A stretch of DNA of 64,000 nucleotides, taken from the NCBI GenBank assembly GCA_013397455.1, contig VYZB01000077.1, forward strand, positions 449,729 to 513,728. The letters are read 5' to 3'. Of this stretch, positions 25,901 through 38,600 are shown in pieces (the stretch's first letter is position 1; every line of letters starts with the position of its first letter). A model generated the notes under the pieces. That model searched no databases. It saw only the letters and a list, made by a program, of their open reading frames with translations, and had not been told where the DNA came from. The position numbers were made by a program, and so were the translations under genes. Source of the stretch: Crotophaga sulcirostris. Its lineage: Eukaryota; Chordata; Aves; Cuculiformes; Crotophagidae.

Positions 25901-28732
25901 ACACCCAGGTATGCATGACACATTACAGGGGACTGTCTGAAGGCAAGCACAGATATTCATCTACCTTCCAACATAATGAAAGCCACTATACAGCACAAAT
26001 GTAGAATACTCAGGATTGCACAGAGAAAACGTGAGAAGGAATATTATTGCATCCTACTAGTTAAAGAAGCCACTAAAAAGCGGAGGTACTGCATTACAGT
26101 TCCTGCTTTCATCACTTCTGAAAAGTATCAATTAAATAAGGAACAGAAATTATCTAGGGAGCACAGGCTGATCCTCTGGATAGCTCAGTAACTTCTGTGA
26201 TCATTAACCTAAGGAGTCAGGCTCTTTGCACTGTCTTATCTTTAACCCATGAATGCTGACTTATTTTTTCTGCAACAGCTGAGTCTTGCCTTTCACTGAT
26301 CCTGAGTGTTAGATTGTCACCTAGGAAGTGGGATGTGTGGCTTGTTAACCTAAAGCTAAGGAACCTAAAATATGTAGCTCTTGCGCAAGTCTGCTCACAT
26401 CCATGCCATTGACACAAAGGGGAGTCTCACCTCCGCCCACTTCTCTGGTGGTCGTCTTCTCAGTGAAAATAGTGAGCTGTACTCAGGCCTGTTGAAGAGC
26501 TGGAAGACCCAGCTGTCTTGAGGAGAGGATTGTGCATCTGTAGACACTAGCTGACCAAGCTGCCAGGTGCTCTGCATGTGGTCCTGGTTTTACAGCTGCA
26601 CTCCAAAGAGGAGCAGTTCACCTCTGGGCTTGGTGTACCTCATTGCCTACAGGTAGCTCCGTACTGAGCACATAGCTTTCTCAGGTCATTCTTCAGAAAA
26701 ATGTGTCTCTCCTCTGGTAAGAAACTGAGTACTTAACTTTGGACCTTTGATTTTATTCCAGGGATATGCTATTAAAAACTTTGCTCTTATAATGCCTAAT
26801 TTGTAAGCACCTGAATTCTTTATTGAATCTAATCCTGACAGGTTATTTTGTAACTAGCAAGATTTTGAATAAGCTCTTTTTGACAGCTGTAGTTAATGTA
26901 TTTTAATAATAGATGCTAGGATGAAATGATAAAATAGCCGTTAGCAGATCTTCCAGACTAAAAGCCAGCTGTTTAGTAAAGTTGCTGTACATATATCTGT
27001 ATTTTTGACTGTAGCTGTAAATGGAGGAAAAGCAGGTCCATAGTTGTAGAGCTTAGTTAATCAGACTCAAGGAGCGTCTAATCTGCATTGCTGAGCTGCC
27101 AGTTGGAGAGTTTCCTGAATTTAAGAAGTCAGAGTTCTTGAGAAAATCTGGTTCCTGGTTCTTAATGTCTCTCTTGAAGCGCTTTTTGAGCTACATAGTA
27201 CCTGATATATACCATTCTTGCCAGAGAAGCACATAGGACAACATTTATGGAGATGACTGAAAGCACCTGACCTGTCCCACATCTTTTTGTCTTTCTACCT
27301 GTGTTGCAGTAGCAGCCAGAAGTAGGACTGTAGGGCAAATCCGGGTGCACACAACCAGTTCCTACTTAAGTCAACATACAAAGAGCAGTAGAAGCTGAAT
27401 CTGAGGGTAGATTTGGCCTTTCCATTTAAAAATGGAGCTGCAAGTAGTAGAAAAAATAATCCAATAAAAAGTACACCTGCCACTTCACGAATTGAATAGG
27501 AAGGTAGCTGGTAACAGTTTTAAGTGAAGACTAATCCTTCACATCAAGATGCGTTTACTAAACAAATAGTTGAATTTGTGTGTAAAACAGGAGCACTGGA
27601 CTACGTGGGGGCAGAAATACATATTAGGAGAGTTTTCTGCAATGCTGTCATTTAACTTGATCACTGGAGGGATGAGTCAGTGGCGGCAGATTAGATTTTA
27701 TTTCACCTTTAGGAAATAACTCAAATACCCTCATAGGATTTTGAGGTAAAAGGAGAAGCAATGAAGTCATGATACTGCGCCTGTACTGTAAAAAGGCAGG
27801 TTAAAATATTCTACTTAAAAAAAATATATATTAATAACATGAATATCAGCTTGAAAAGGGACTGGGGAGACAGAAATTGTATAGCTCGGTTTTGTTACTA
27901 GAAAACCAGAGGGTTTTGTTTCCTCCTTGCTGTATAACAAAGGAATACTTGAAAGGTATTCTCATACCTGAGAGAAAGCTGAGTCCAAGCATAAGGCTCA
28001 ACCTCTCCTTTCCTGTACTAAGGGGCTAGACAATGTCCAGCTTACATCTTATCCGTCAGATTCAGCAGCATCTTCCAGGTTTTCCTGATACTGCTGGAAT
28101 CTTCAGATCTAAATGCGAATTGCAATTTATACATCTAATCTAAAATTTTTAAGAATCTGCAGAAGTCCCCTATTTAACCTTTTCAGCTGCTGTCTTCTGT
28201 CAGAATAATGTGGCACTCACCATACACTAGGCCTCCTCAAAAAGTGATTTTATTTTGCAGTTCACCTCTAATTCCAAACACTAAGAGCTGGGATTGCTGA
28301 ATGCTATGGGCTAGTAAGGAATGTATAGGAGCTTAACAGCAGGAGCAACAGACCCAGGTTAAAAATTCAGTGACCAGGAACAAATGTGCCCTTTATTTCA
28401 TCTCCCAGCTAAAATCCTAGATACAGTTTATTGGCTTTAAACTTCTCTCATTTAGTAGAAAAATCTGAGCTTAGTGTTTCTTCTTAATCACAGCCACTTT
28501 AAATGGGACATATATGGCTCTATAAATTAAACTAACACAGCACAGAAGTATTCTTTGTTTTAAAAGACCTGGAAATTGTTTGCCACTTTACTATTAAATG
28601 GTACCTGGAATTTCCTATGAAGAAGTGTATGCCTCTACAGAAAATGACAAAATCAAATTTACATCACAAGTGATGGAAATATACTGCTTGATGGTCTCAA
28701 AGTCAGGAGCTAAGTGTGTGTCTGAATAATGC

Positions 28733-28790
28733 TGAGCTAAAGTGGTTCTCCAAGGTCGTGCAGCAGGTTAGTGGCAAAGTCACTGTCTTT
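28733..28790 (+). repeat. MIR-like SINE relic (short)
   Basis: CCAAGGTCGTGCAGCAGGTTAGTGGCAAAG has the same order as the MIR blocks for AGGTCA.ACAGC and AGT.AGTGGCA. Only about 60 bases are recognisable. The orientation is plus, the same as the copy near 5.1 kb. The short length keeps confidence modest. Confidence 0.4.
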
Positions 28791-31700
28791 TGAATGAAAA
28801 GGATTTTTTTATCCCACAAAACACAGCAAGAGTTAAATATTTTCATACTTTTCACTTTTCTACTCAATATTTAACTTTTCTTCTCAAAAGTAGAGACCTC
28901 TTAAAATTGTTTTCACACAGAAGAACCAACAAGTGTATGAGTATGCCACACCAAGCACAGTCATTAGCCTAGTGGTCATGTATGGCATTTATATCTGATG
29001 TTTTTGACTGAAGAGTCTATCTTGGACCTAGAAAACCTTTTCTCAAAACTGATGTGTTCTCATAAAACAGTTTGTTTATTGATTTTCTGTTTTTCTGAGA
29101 GAAAGTTCTGACTCCTAGTTCAGTGTCCTATCCAACTGGTCGTGTGACATGCCCCTGCAAATATATTTGAGTCCCCTCTTTGAGGAGTAGCAAGAGCTGC
29201 AGCATCTTCATAATACTTCTGATGTACTTTTCTTCTCAAATTTTGGGTCTTGACATAAAAGGGCTGGAATGAAGGATATGGTGTTGCACATACCCAAGTG
29301 AAGGCAGGGAGCCAACAAAATGCTGCTGTAATTACAAGTGAACATTCTTGTATCATAAAACTGCAAAGAAAAAGCTATAAATCAGAGCTGGCCTGGTGGT
29401 CCCTGGCAGCAAATCTCACAGGAGATTTGAGCTCATTCCCTGAGCTAGCCAAGAGTGGGATCCTTGCGGAGGCAGCGGCTCATTCCAAGAGAAGGGCATT
29501 CCTCGTGTCTCCTGAGTGATAGTCATGAAGTACTGATTTTGGTGGGAGGCAGATCCAGCTTTCAGCCCTGCAGGAGTGATAGTCTGAAAAGTTCTGGCCA
29601 TTGTGGAAAATGAAGGAAGCTGTGAACCAGAGGAATTTTATCTTCAAGAGCTCTTTTGTCTGTGTTTAGGAGCCTACCACTTTTGGTGCTAGGTCTGCAC
29701 TATTGTCCAGATCCCACATTTGAGTACTTGAGTATGGAAGATGGTCCTTTAACTCAGGTGCCTAGTTGTATGTTTCCATACAGTCATTCATGACACCAAA
29801 CTGTACTAAAACCTTTCTATGGGCATTAGAAAATGCAAGTAAATTAATACTGTTCAAAATGTCTCTACTGATGTTCTTGTCACAAATGAACATGGACTCA
29901 ATCTTCAGTTAGAGATGTCCTGGAACATTTTTTCTTTCTGGTGTGTTATGAGGATGTAGCTCTTTAGAAACGTTGATCTGCCAGGATGATTTACCAATTT
30001 CAAAAATAAGTAAGTAACAAGTAGCAGGAAAATGGAAAATATTAAAGCTCTTGGTGCTGGTCAGTTTTCTAGAGACTTTCTTTAATAAAAACTGTGTGTA
30101 GGTTATTTCCTGTCCCTCTGAAAGATGTGGCTTGAGCTGAGCCCACACTTACGGTTTGGAAGGGGCAAAATAAGATCTACTGTTGTCAAAATAAAAAATA
30201 AAAAAATCCTGAGAGTGTACAAGTGATTACAGCAAAACAAACCCCAAATTGACAGCTGTACAAACAGCACTTGCCCAGCAGTGGTAGTCAGCTACAAGGA
30301 ATGCCCAGTTTCCCATCAGATGAGTTAAAATTTAAAATTAATAGCACATTTAGGGACTCTTCTGTAATGAAACCACAATTTAATCTGCTAACCTGATTAT
30401 GGAGGAGGTAAAGGAGAGAGGGCAGAAATTCAGTCTTGCTTTGCCGAATACATTATCTCTGTGTTGATAGCAGTATGAGAACAAGACAGACAGTGCTTTC
30501 CAGAATCAGCCCCTGCGCTGGTTTAAGAGCCACAATCCTGAAAGGTGAAGGCTCTTTCCTGAACAGATGTGACCCCCTTCAACTCTGATAAACTTCCCCA
30601 AAAGATGAGGGAAATCTGTACTGCACAGGATGTGCTCAGCATATTGAGGGACTGAGTTAGTAATGTCCCTGATAATTGTGGATACCTCATTGTAGGAGTC
30701 AGTTTTTATTTAAAATTTTTAATAGGAGTATACACATCTGTCTTTATACCCAGCAGCTTTTCTGGCCCACAAGAAGTCCTCTGTGAGTTTCCCCAACTGA
30801 GCTCAGTGGGATCTCTGTCAGCTGCAAGATTTATGTCATCTTTTTCAGTCCTGAGAACTGTTCCTTAAGCTTTTCACATCTGGATTTAATTGGAAAGACA
30901 TTAAAAGACATTAAGTGTGCTGGAAAAGCATATTTTAGAGAAGGTCTTTATAGACACTTCCATTAAAGGAGCTGATAGTTGTAGGTCAAAATGGGATGAG
31001 GACAAGCCATCAACAGTTAGCGAGGACAAAATTACATTACAAACTACTTCAGATGAGAAGTTTGGCCTATAGCTCTTGGGCCTTACTCTGATCTCACTTA
31101 AATCAACTTCAATTAGTTGAAAAAATCCAGTTAATGCAGTGTAAAAATACTCTGAGATCAAAATCAAAAACTTTCGCCTTTTGGAAACACTCATATTTCT
31201 AATTACATGCCATATATGCTAAATATATAGCTTTTAGCTGTCAATCTAGATTTGGTACTTTGTTGGATGTACATGCATGCTTGTAAAATGAGACTTGGAG
31301 AATGAACAGGGGGATTGGTCGTTAGGACTCTGAGGGTGGAAGTATCCTTCTTTGAATACTGATATGCCGGCCACAGGAGTAAAGTTACACAGAAGCACAG
31401 ACACGAAACAATTTAGTACGTGGGCTTCATTATAGATGTTGTAATGCAAGAATCTACAGCCCTGAACTCCCCCATTGTTCCAGCTATAATGCACTGCTTG
31501 AAGAACCCAATGGACAGTCCTTTGCATTAAGTGTAATCTATTGCTTTTGTCTTCAAACCAAAGTTTCTAGTAATGTTTAGACTGACACACACTTAAAACC
31601 TAAAGTAATGGTCTTGGTATGAGAGAAAAAACATTCTTCCATTTTAAAACTGCTAAACCTGAGGCATCTGATATTTCGGATATTACTTCTGTCTCTAAAG

Positions 31701-34379
31701 CAAAGTGTAATACAGTCTTTAGGAAGAGAAACATGTCAAGCTTTAAAGAAAGAAAGATGTATTCTTGTAAAACATTGGAGAACAAAAGGTACTTTTTAGA
31801 ATATTTCAGCAAAACAAATTTGTTGGAGGCTCTCACCTGTCCTCTTCTCTTAAAAGAGAGTCTTTCTCTGCTATGTCATGGGAAGTATTTAACATTAGTG
31901 ATATGATTATAGCTTGCTGGGTGATAGTGATGGGAATGAGACATTTGAATTAAAATTGCAGCTGCAGTGAAGACTGTTCTTTCATTTTCTATCACTAGAT
32001 ACCTTATTTTCAGAAACTCCTCTGCCTATCTTGAGCTATGATAAAATGCATGTAAACTAGTAAAACTGATTCTTACTTTTGTTGCCTGACCTTGGGCGAG
32101 CCCTTAATGTGGTCTTGCATTTTCTTTTCACTTCAGTTTCGTTCTCTTTTAAAACAGGAATAATAAAACTACTTCTGGTCCTTAGTGCCATTTTGTTTCA
32201 TTAAGAAACATTTGCAAGTAGAGGTGAAAAGTATTTAAACACCGCTGAGGGTGTTTAACAGGTTCAATTTACGTTTTTGTTAAAACAGTCCTGACTGCAT
32301 CTACGCAACTCATAATATGGGTCAGGGCCCATCCCCTGGTGGGGAATGTCATGGTCTTTGTCTTGTTTATGTACCACTAGCTGTGTAGTGAAGGCTGTGG
32401 TAGTGATGTTAAAACCACGATGGAACTGTGGAGGTCAGACAGATGAAGAGGACTGTCCTTTGCAGCATATTTTAGAAGTCACTACGAACTCTTACACAGC
32501 TAAGAACCTCAATCCACTTATTTAAAATCAAGAGGTCAAAATCTCCTGCAATACAGAGTTAATCACAGTGGACTTGCAAATCTATGGCTGTAACGTGTAG
32601 AAAGGCCTATAAATAAATAATTAAATAAACCAAATTGTTCTGAGAACGCAGCTGACAAGGATATTTTCCAGCCATCAGTGATGAAAGAGACAGTGATTCA
32701 TGGCCTTTCTTCCCTGCTGTTGTAGGGTTTTGCCTGAGGATATACATTCGGCTGTTTTCAGTTTTAGGTTTAAAGCCATGTTTCTTAACTTCGCCTATAA
32801 TTTTTGTCTGCAGCTTCTCAACCATGCTTGAATGTTTGTTCTCAATTGTATAATTTAAACTTCTACCTACCCATACAATAACTGTCCATCTAAATGCTCT
32901 CATTTGGAAGTCCCTAATTATTGAAAACACCTATATTTCTTAGATGTCTACCTCCTTCTGAAAGTTAGTGTTAAGTACCTTTTCTCTGAGCATATAAAAT
33001 TAGAAGTGAGATTAATTTGAAGATTAATTGCTGTCTGGTGAAATTCTGTTGTATCTATTTAGTGCAAATGCTTAGAAATATTTTCCTCCATGTTCATAAG
33101 TAAGCTGTGATGATGTATGATTCTTTCTGTCTTAAATTGTAACAACTGAAGAAAAAATATGAAGTTCTGAATTTAAAAATAACTTTACTATAAAAGAACT
33201 TCGAACTGTCTAGACCAGAACCAGTAAAGACTGAAGAGCATACACTGAGAAGGTACTGAAATTATATGACAAAAGAGGCTTCATTAGGGCTTATTTTGAC
33301 TGCTAATACTGGGACCTAATGTTCACACCTCACTTTAACATTAGAGAACACAAGACACACCTCAGAAGATACTGGCATTGAATCTGAAAGCTCTTTCAAC
33401 ATGTTCATGAAGAACTGCCAATTTACTGGTTCCCAGTATAGATTGCCCCAGAGGCAAAAGTTAGCATTTTGGTAGCACCTGAAAATGTTACTCCTCGCAG
33501 TTGAGAATATGTGAATAGAGAGGAGTATGAGAAGACACAGATTTAAGAACATTTCTTCTCTGAATCCCATACAGATCTTTCAGCAATCCTTTCCTCTCTT
33601 GTTCACACCCACAGATAAGAACACAACCTAAACTTGGCCACCAGACTGGCCTCTCCACTCTTACATTAGCGTTGTTTGTTAACATCGTTATTATTTATCA
33701 AATACTCCTCATATTAAAGCATACCTTTTAATTCTTTTAAAAATTTGGTGCTTTTCAGTATGATTTTCTCGCTTTGTGGCTTGAAACTCATGAATCGCCA
33801 TTAAAGCAACAGAACTGTCTCACCTCAGATGCTCATGCAGCTTTTCTTGGTCTTTGAGATAATGCTTTGCCATATGTTATGTCTCGAATTATTATGTAGT
33901 CCCAAGAATAGTGGTCAGATTTCTAGTGTGGTGGTCCACATGCTAAAATAAACCATGCCTAATTGACTCTCCCTACTGTTAACTCAAGCAGTCTACTTAA
34001 GTAAATTGTTGAAGATGAAAACCTACTGAAATAAAATTCCATGTTCAATAGTGTCTTTCACTCCATCCACTTTATGGAATACTGAAAGGCATGGAAGAAT
34101 GGGTACATGTCCCATAAAGCTAGGTGGACGAAGGTGACATACAAGCTGTTGTTGATAGAATGTCTGCTTAATATATTAGAAAAATTGTTCAAGAACAGTT
34201 AATCCCTACTTTAGGATTACCTCCAGAAAGCTGGCAAGGTCAGGCTGTACGTGGATTGTGTACAATTAGCTGCATAAGTTGCCTGGGGGTAACATTAACT
34301 ACTACATGAGACTTGTTCTGTGATTCATCGTTCTGTGAAGATACTGGACTCCTTCTATCCTCCAAGCTCGTTCTCTTGG

Positions 34380-34680
34380 CAGGTGCAATCAGTAGCCTTA
34401 ATTGTCGTGCCTATCAGGTGACTATGCCTTTGTGCAGAGATTAATCAGTTTGGAAAATGCTATTTCCATGTAAACTACATAAATTAATCAGATTATAACC
34501 CTGTGTTTTTCATGCATATCATAAACGGTGTGAGGAAAGGGCTTAAAGTAATTTAATTAAGATTTACGTTTTGCAGTGTGAAAACCCTTTCTGAATTTAA
34601 TTTTGAAACAGATGTTAACATTGGTTCACATGAGATCTAATCAGCTGGGGAGAACGGCACATTGTGAGGAAAGTGGCAAA
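34380..34680. promoter_or_regulatory. Candidate noncoding regulatory element (homeodomain-type motifs)
   Basis: This AT-rich intronic block contains GATTAATCAG at 34439-34448, ATTAATCAG at 34483-34491, CTTAATTG near 34398 and TTTAATTAAG at 34552-34561, all of the TAAT-core kind bound by homeodomain proteins. It has no repeat similarity and no open frame of note. Dense TAAT motifs are typical of conserved developmental enhancers but are also frequent by chance at this base composition. Function is inferred only. Confidence 0.25.
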
Positions 34681-35507
34681 AACTCCTAGCAGAAGTTATT
34701 GCTTGCAATATAGTACATTCATTTACAACAGAAGCTGTGGGGAAAAGGGATTTGTTTGCAGTACTTACCACCTAGGGGGGTTTTATCTTATATGTGGCCA
34801 ACCTGGTAAATCCAAGACAAAGAAAGTGATGTGTTGAGTAGTCAAATTTTAGCTAATATTGTGTATGTATGTAAGTCTACGCAAGCAAATGTATCTTCCC
34901 TTTGTACATTCCTGTGTGCAGGCAGCTTTGGGATGTGGAAAAGTTAAAACCAGGTGGAAGCTTGATCAAAAATTCTACATCAAGAGAAAGCAAAACAATC
35001 ACTACAAACAATAAATTTAAATACATACTAATTTAAATAGTTTCTTAGCTTTGGGAGACTAAGTCCTCAAAATCACCTCTACAGCTGTGATATTATTGGG
35101 GTTTTTTCAATAGCCATTAAATGTGAAATTTAAATCCACATATTAAAAAGTCATGAAGTGCATCTCATTACTGATGCAGACAGCTTTGCTGCAGTGTTGT
35201 TGCACAGACAGTATTGCCTTTTGAGGCTTCAGCTGTCAGGGAGAGGGGAAGAACTTCTCTGCTGTGAGGGGCATTTTTTCTCTTGTCTTAGAAAACAGCT
35301 GAACATTGATTGTTCGTAAACACACTTGTTACTGGTTTTCTTCATGCATTAACTCTGTTGTTGTCTAGGCTTCTGGCTTGCAAATGAAATCGAGGACTAG
35401 TGTTTGATCTGTCTATCATTTTAACCTGGGATGCAAACATTTTCTCCAGCCTAAACTCAGGCACAACTTGAGCCTTGTTCATGTATATGGCATGTGGCTA
35501 CAAGTGG

Positions 35508-35613
35508 TATGACCACGGTGAGTAATTTGACTCTGCAGACTCAACCTTGAACTAAGACTCTATGACCACGGCAAGTGATTTGACTCTGCAGACTCAACCT
35601 TGAATTAAGACTC
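35508..35613. repeat. Tandem duplication, two 53-bp copies
   Basis: The unit starting TATGACCACGG occurs at 35508-35560 and again immediately after at 35561-35613. The copies differ at four positions (about 92% identical): three substitutions clustered near the start and one near the end. The shared core is TTTGACTCTGCAGACTCAAC. It is not a known interspersed repeat to me. Confidence 0.95.
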
Positions 35614-38600
35614 AACTACTAAAGACAGTAAAATCTTGTCCTTCATGACATACTCTGGACCTTGACTTAATTCAGTTTTGCAGCTTAACTATTTCTGCCC
35701 GTAATTTTATGTCTTCAGAAAACACTAAGGCCAAGCTGCATATGTTTTTTTATGTACTTAGAAAACTGATGTTAGGAGACATATCACCAGTAAACTAACA
35801 GTATCAAGCAGTGTGTTTATTACGATTGTCTCAGACCTCCTTGGTAAAGTCAACTGGAAGGGCCACAGAGGACAACAAACTTTAATGATTTTCGGTTTCA
35901 TGGAATAATATGAAATGCTATATAGATTTAAGAGGAAAAACACAAACCACAAACTGTGCTAAAGCAAATATGAAAATTTTACCATGAGGATGTGGTTCTT
36001 AAGTGCACATGGGCTAGTGTAGTGCCTGCCTGCTGTTCTTGCTAAAAGAATGATCTAATGTTACTAGATTGTCATTATAAGACGCTTAATCCCCAGAGTG
36101 AGAAACAGGAAGAATATTCACAAGTTTCAGTGCTATTTACTAATTTCCAATTGACTTGAGGAAAGCTAAAAAAATGACTGGAAACATCCGTCCCCATCCT
36201 GATACACACACATACTAATAATGGAAATGGCAGCCAAGACAAACAGCTAACAGTGCGGTGCATCCTGTTGGCATCGTAATTTTGGCACTGTTGTAGCTAC
36301 ACTGAAAACAAGTGATACAAGAAATGTGTAAGGACATCTGTTCAGTAACCTATGGGGCTTCACTCACAAAACAGTTGTAAAATCTTCTGGGGGAGAGAAA
36401 AATTTCTCTGTATCTGTGCAGATGCTCTATTGTAAGAAAAATATCAATGGAAGGAAGTGTTGAGCCTTTAAAAGAGGAAATTGTTCACTAGATTCACTGT
36501 CAAATGTTCCATTCTTTTCTTTCCTTTTTATTTAACCTAAGTTATCTGCCATTCACAAGTTATATTTAAGCCAAGTGCTGTAAATCTGTTGGGACTAATA
36601 GAATTGAATCATGGATTAAATTAGCCCAGTGTCTGCTAGTAACTCTTCTTTGCTGCAGATTATTGTGTTCTGCGTCACTCTGCTGACTATTCAGGTCACA
36701 ACCTCTGAGCTACCAGCTTCCATCCTGAAATCCAGCATCTTCATTTCTGTCTAGGGGCACGAAGGGGAGAGGAGGATGTCTACTAAGGTCCAAAGTATTG
36801 TTTACTTACCAGCTCTCTCAGCTTTGCTGATCCTTCCAAATGTAAGCAGGCTATGGGTGAAAGAAAAGGGGCGTTTTTAAGACACCGCTAAGCTCTTTCT
36901 GCCATTCATCTACTGCCCCTCAGTCACATCCCATGAATGGACATTTTTAAAAATAAAGAAACTTTCCCAAAATTCAAATGTTATCGCAAAAGTTGGGATA
37001 TAAGTAGTTCGGCTTCCCCCACAGGTATCTTGTGGAGAGAGAAACATGTTTCCATGAAAAAGAAATTGGATCTCATGTAAACCTGGAACTTGTTAGGAAA
37101 CTGGAAGATAAAGAAGGACTGTGAAATGTAGGAGGTAGGGAGGACTTGAGGAAGGAAAGTTTAGCTTTGTGAGCTGGGAGCAGCTGGGGTCCTGAGTGGG
37201 AGAGCATTTAGGAGTACAAAGAAGTAGGGGCCTGGATAGGGGGAGAATTGTGGAGAAGTAGAGGTTATCTCCTCTGCTGTAAAAGAAGTCAGAGCTCTGG
37301 GGTGAATAGTAGGGAGGGGAAGACCAGAGGTACAGGAATGGCTTGGGAAAGATGCACGACTGAAGCAGAAGATGCGGGGAGTGGAGGCTCTGTAGTGATT
37401 GGCAGATCAAGGACACAGATACAGGACTGCTCTCCTGGACTTGCTCCCTCTGATACTTGTTTCCAGAAATACAATAGATCAGAGATCTTATATTTTATAT
37501 CACATTTCAGTTTGGGAAGGGCATGGCTTTAAGAAGGGTGAGAAGGAGAAATGAGACTGCATTAGGATTTGGATGTTCTGTTGGTATTAAGCATGCTTAT
37601 CATTAAACACATCGAATCATACCTTCATTGTACATGTTTCATCTAATTGTTGCCTATTTACTTCCTTGACACCCATGTAGTAGTGATCCATACTTATAGG
37701 CAAAGGAATCATTATTTTGTATTTTAGTACTTATTCCCTTGTTATTAGAAAAGAACAGATGCCTTCCTGATCTGTTTCTGTTGAGATAGTGGCTAATATT
37801 CCTCCATGAAGTTCCAAAGCAATTTTTCTGGAAAGTATCCCTGAAAACTGCTTTGTAATTTGTGTGGTATGCTTTGCAATAGCCAGCTCTGTGAGTAGAA
37901 CAGTAGTAAGTAACAGATGTCTCATATTCAGAACAATTCTAGAAAGGAATTAGGAAGTGTGGGTTGGTCTAATTAATGTCTTGATGATTTGGGGATTTCA
38001 GTGACCACTGATCAAGATCAGACTGTTCTACGTATCATATGATCAGCCTGTGATCTAATCTTGAATGAAACATTACTTGGCTCTGTGTCTTACCAACATA
38101 ATGAGGACCTTTTCATCCAAGCCACTCTACAAACAAATAACCTGAATAAATAGTTTTTCTACAACAGGTTTACAATTCATACTCCAGATCTGAGAGCTAA
38201 GAGTGGATATAAGAAAGTAAACAAGGTGGGTTCAAAACCTGAGGTAGCAGTTAAACAGTGTAGGAGGAGCAGATGTCTTAGCTTCCTCCTCTCCTTGCAG
38301 TGCTACCTGGTAGTGGGTTTTGGATTGCCAAAAGAAGAAAGGCTCTCCTGATTGGTTTGCTAATATGCATCAGGAAAAATGGATATGAAAAGACAGGAGA
38401 TTCTTGTTTGCCAGTCCCTACCCATCAAATTGTTTGGTTCTCATAGAGGCTAACCCATGACCAACTAAAATACAATACAGAAACAGCCCTGTGCAAGGCA
38501 ACACAGGAGCCCAAATCACTCCCCTTCCTCACATGATGAATAGTACTTGCACTGTGATTGAAAGGACACCAGGGAGAGAAGGAGAAGAGAGAAGTTGGGA

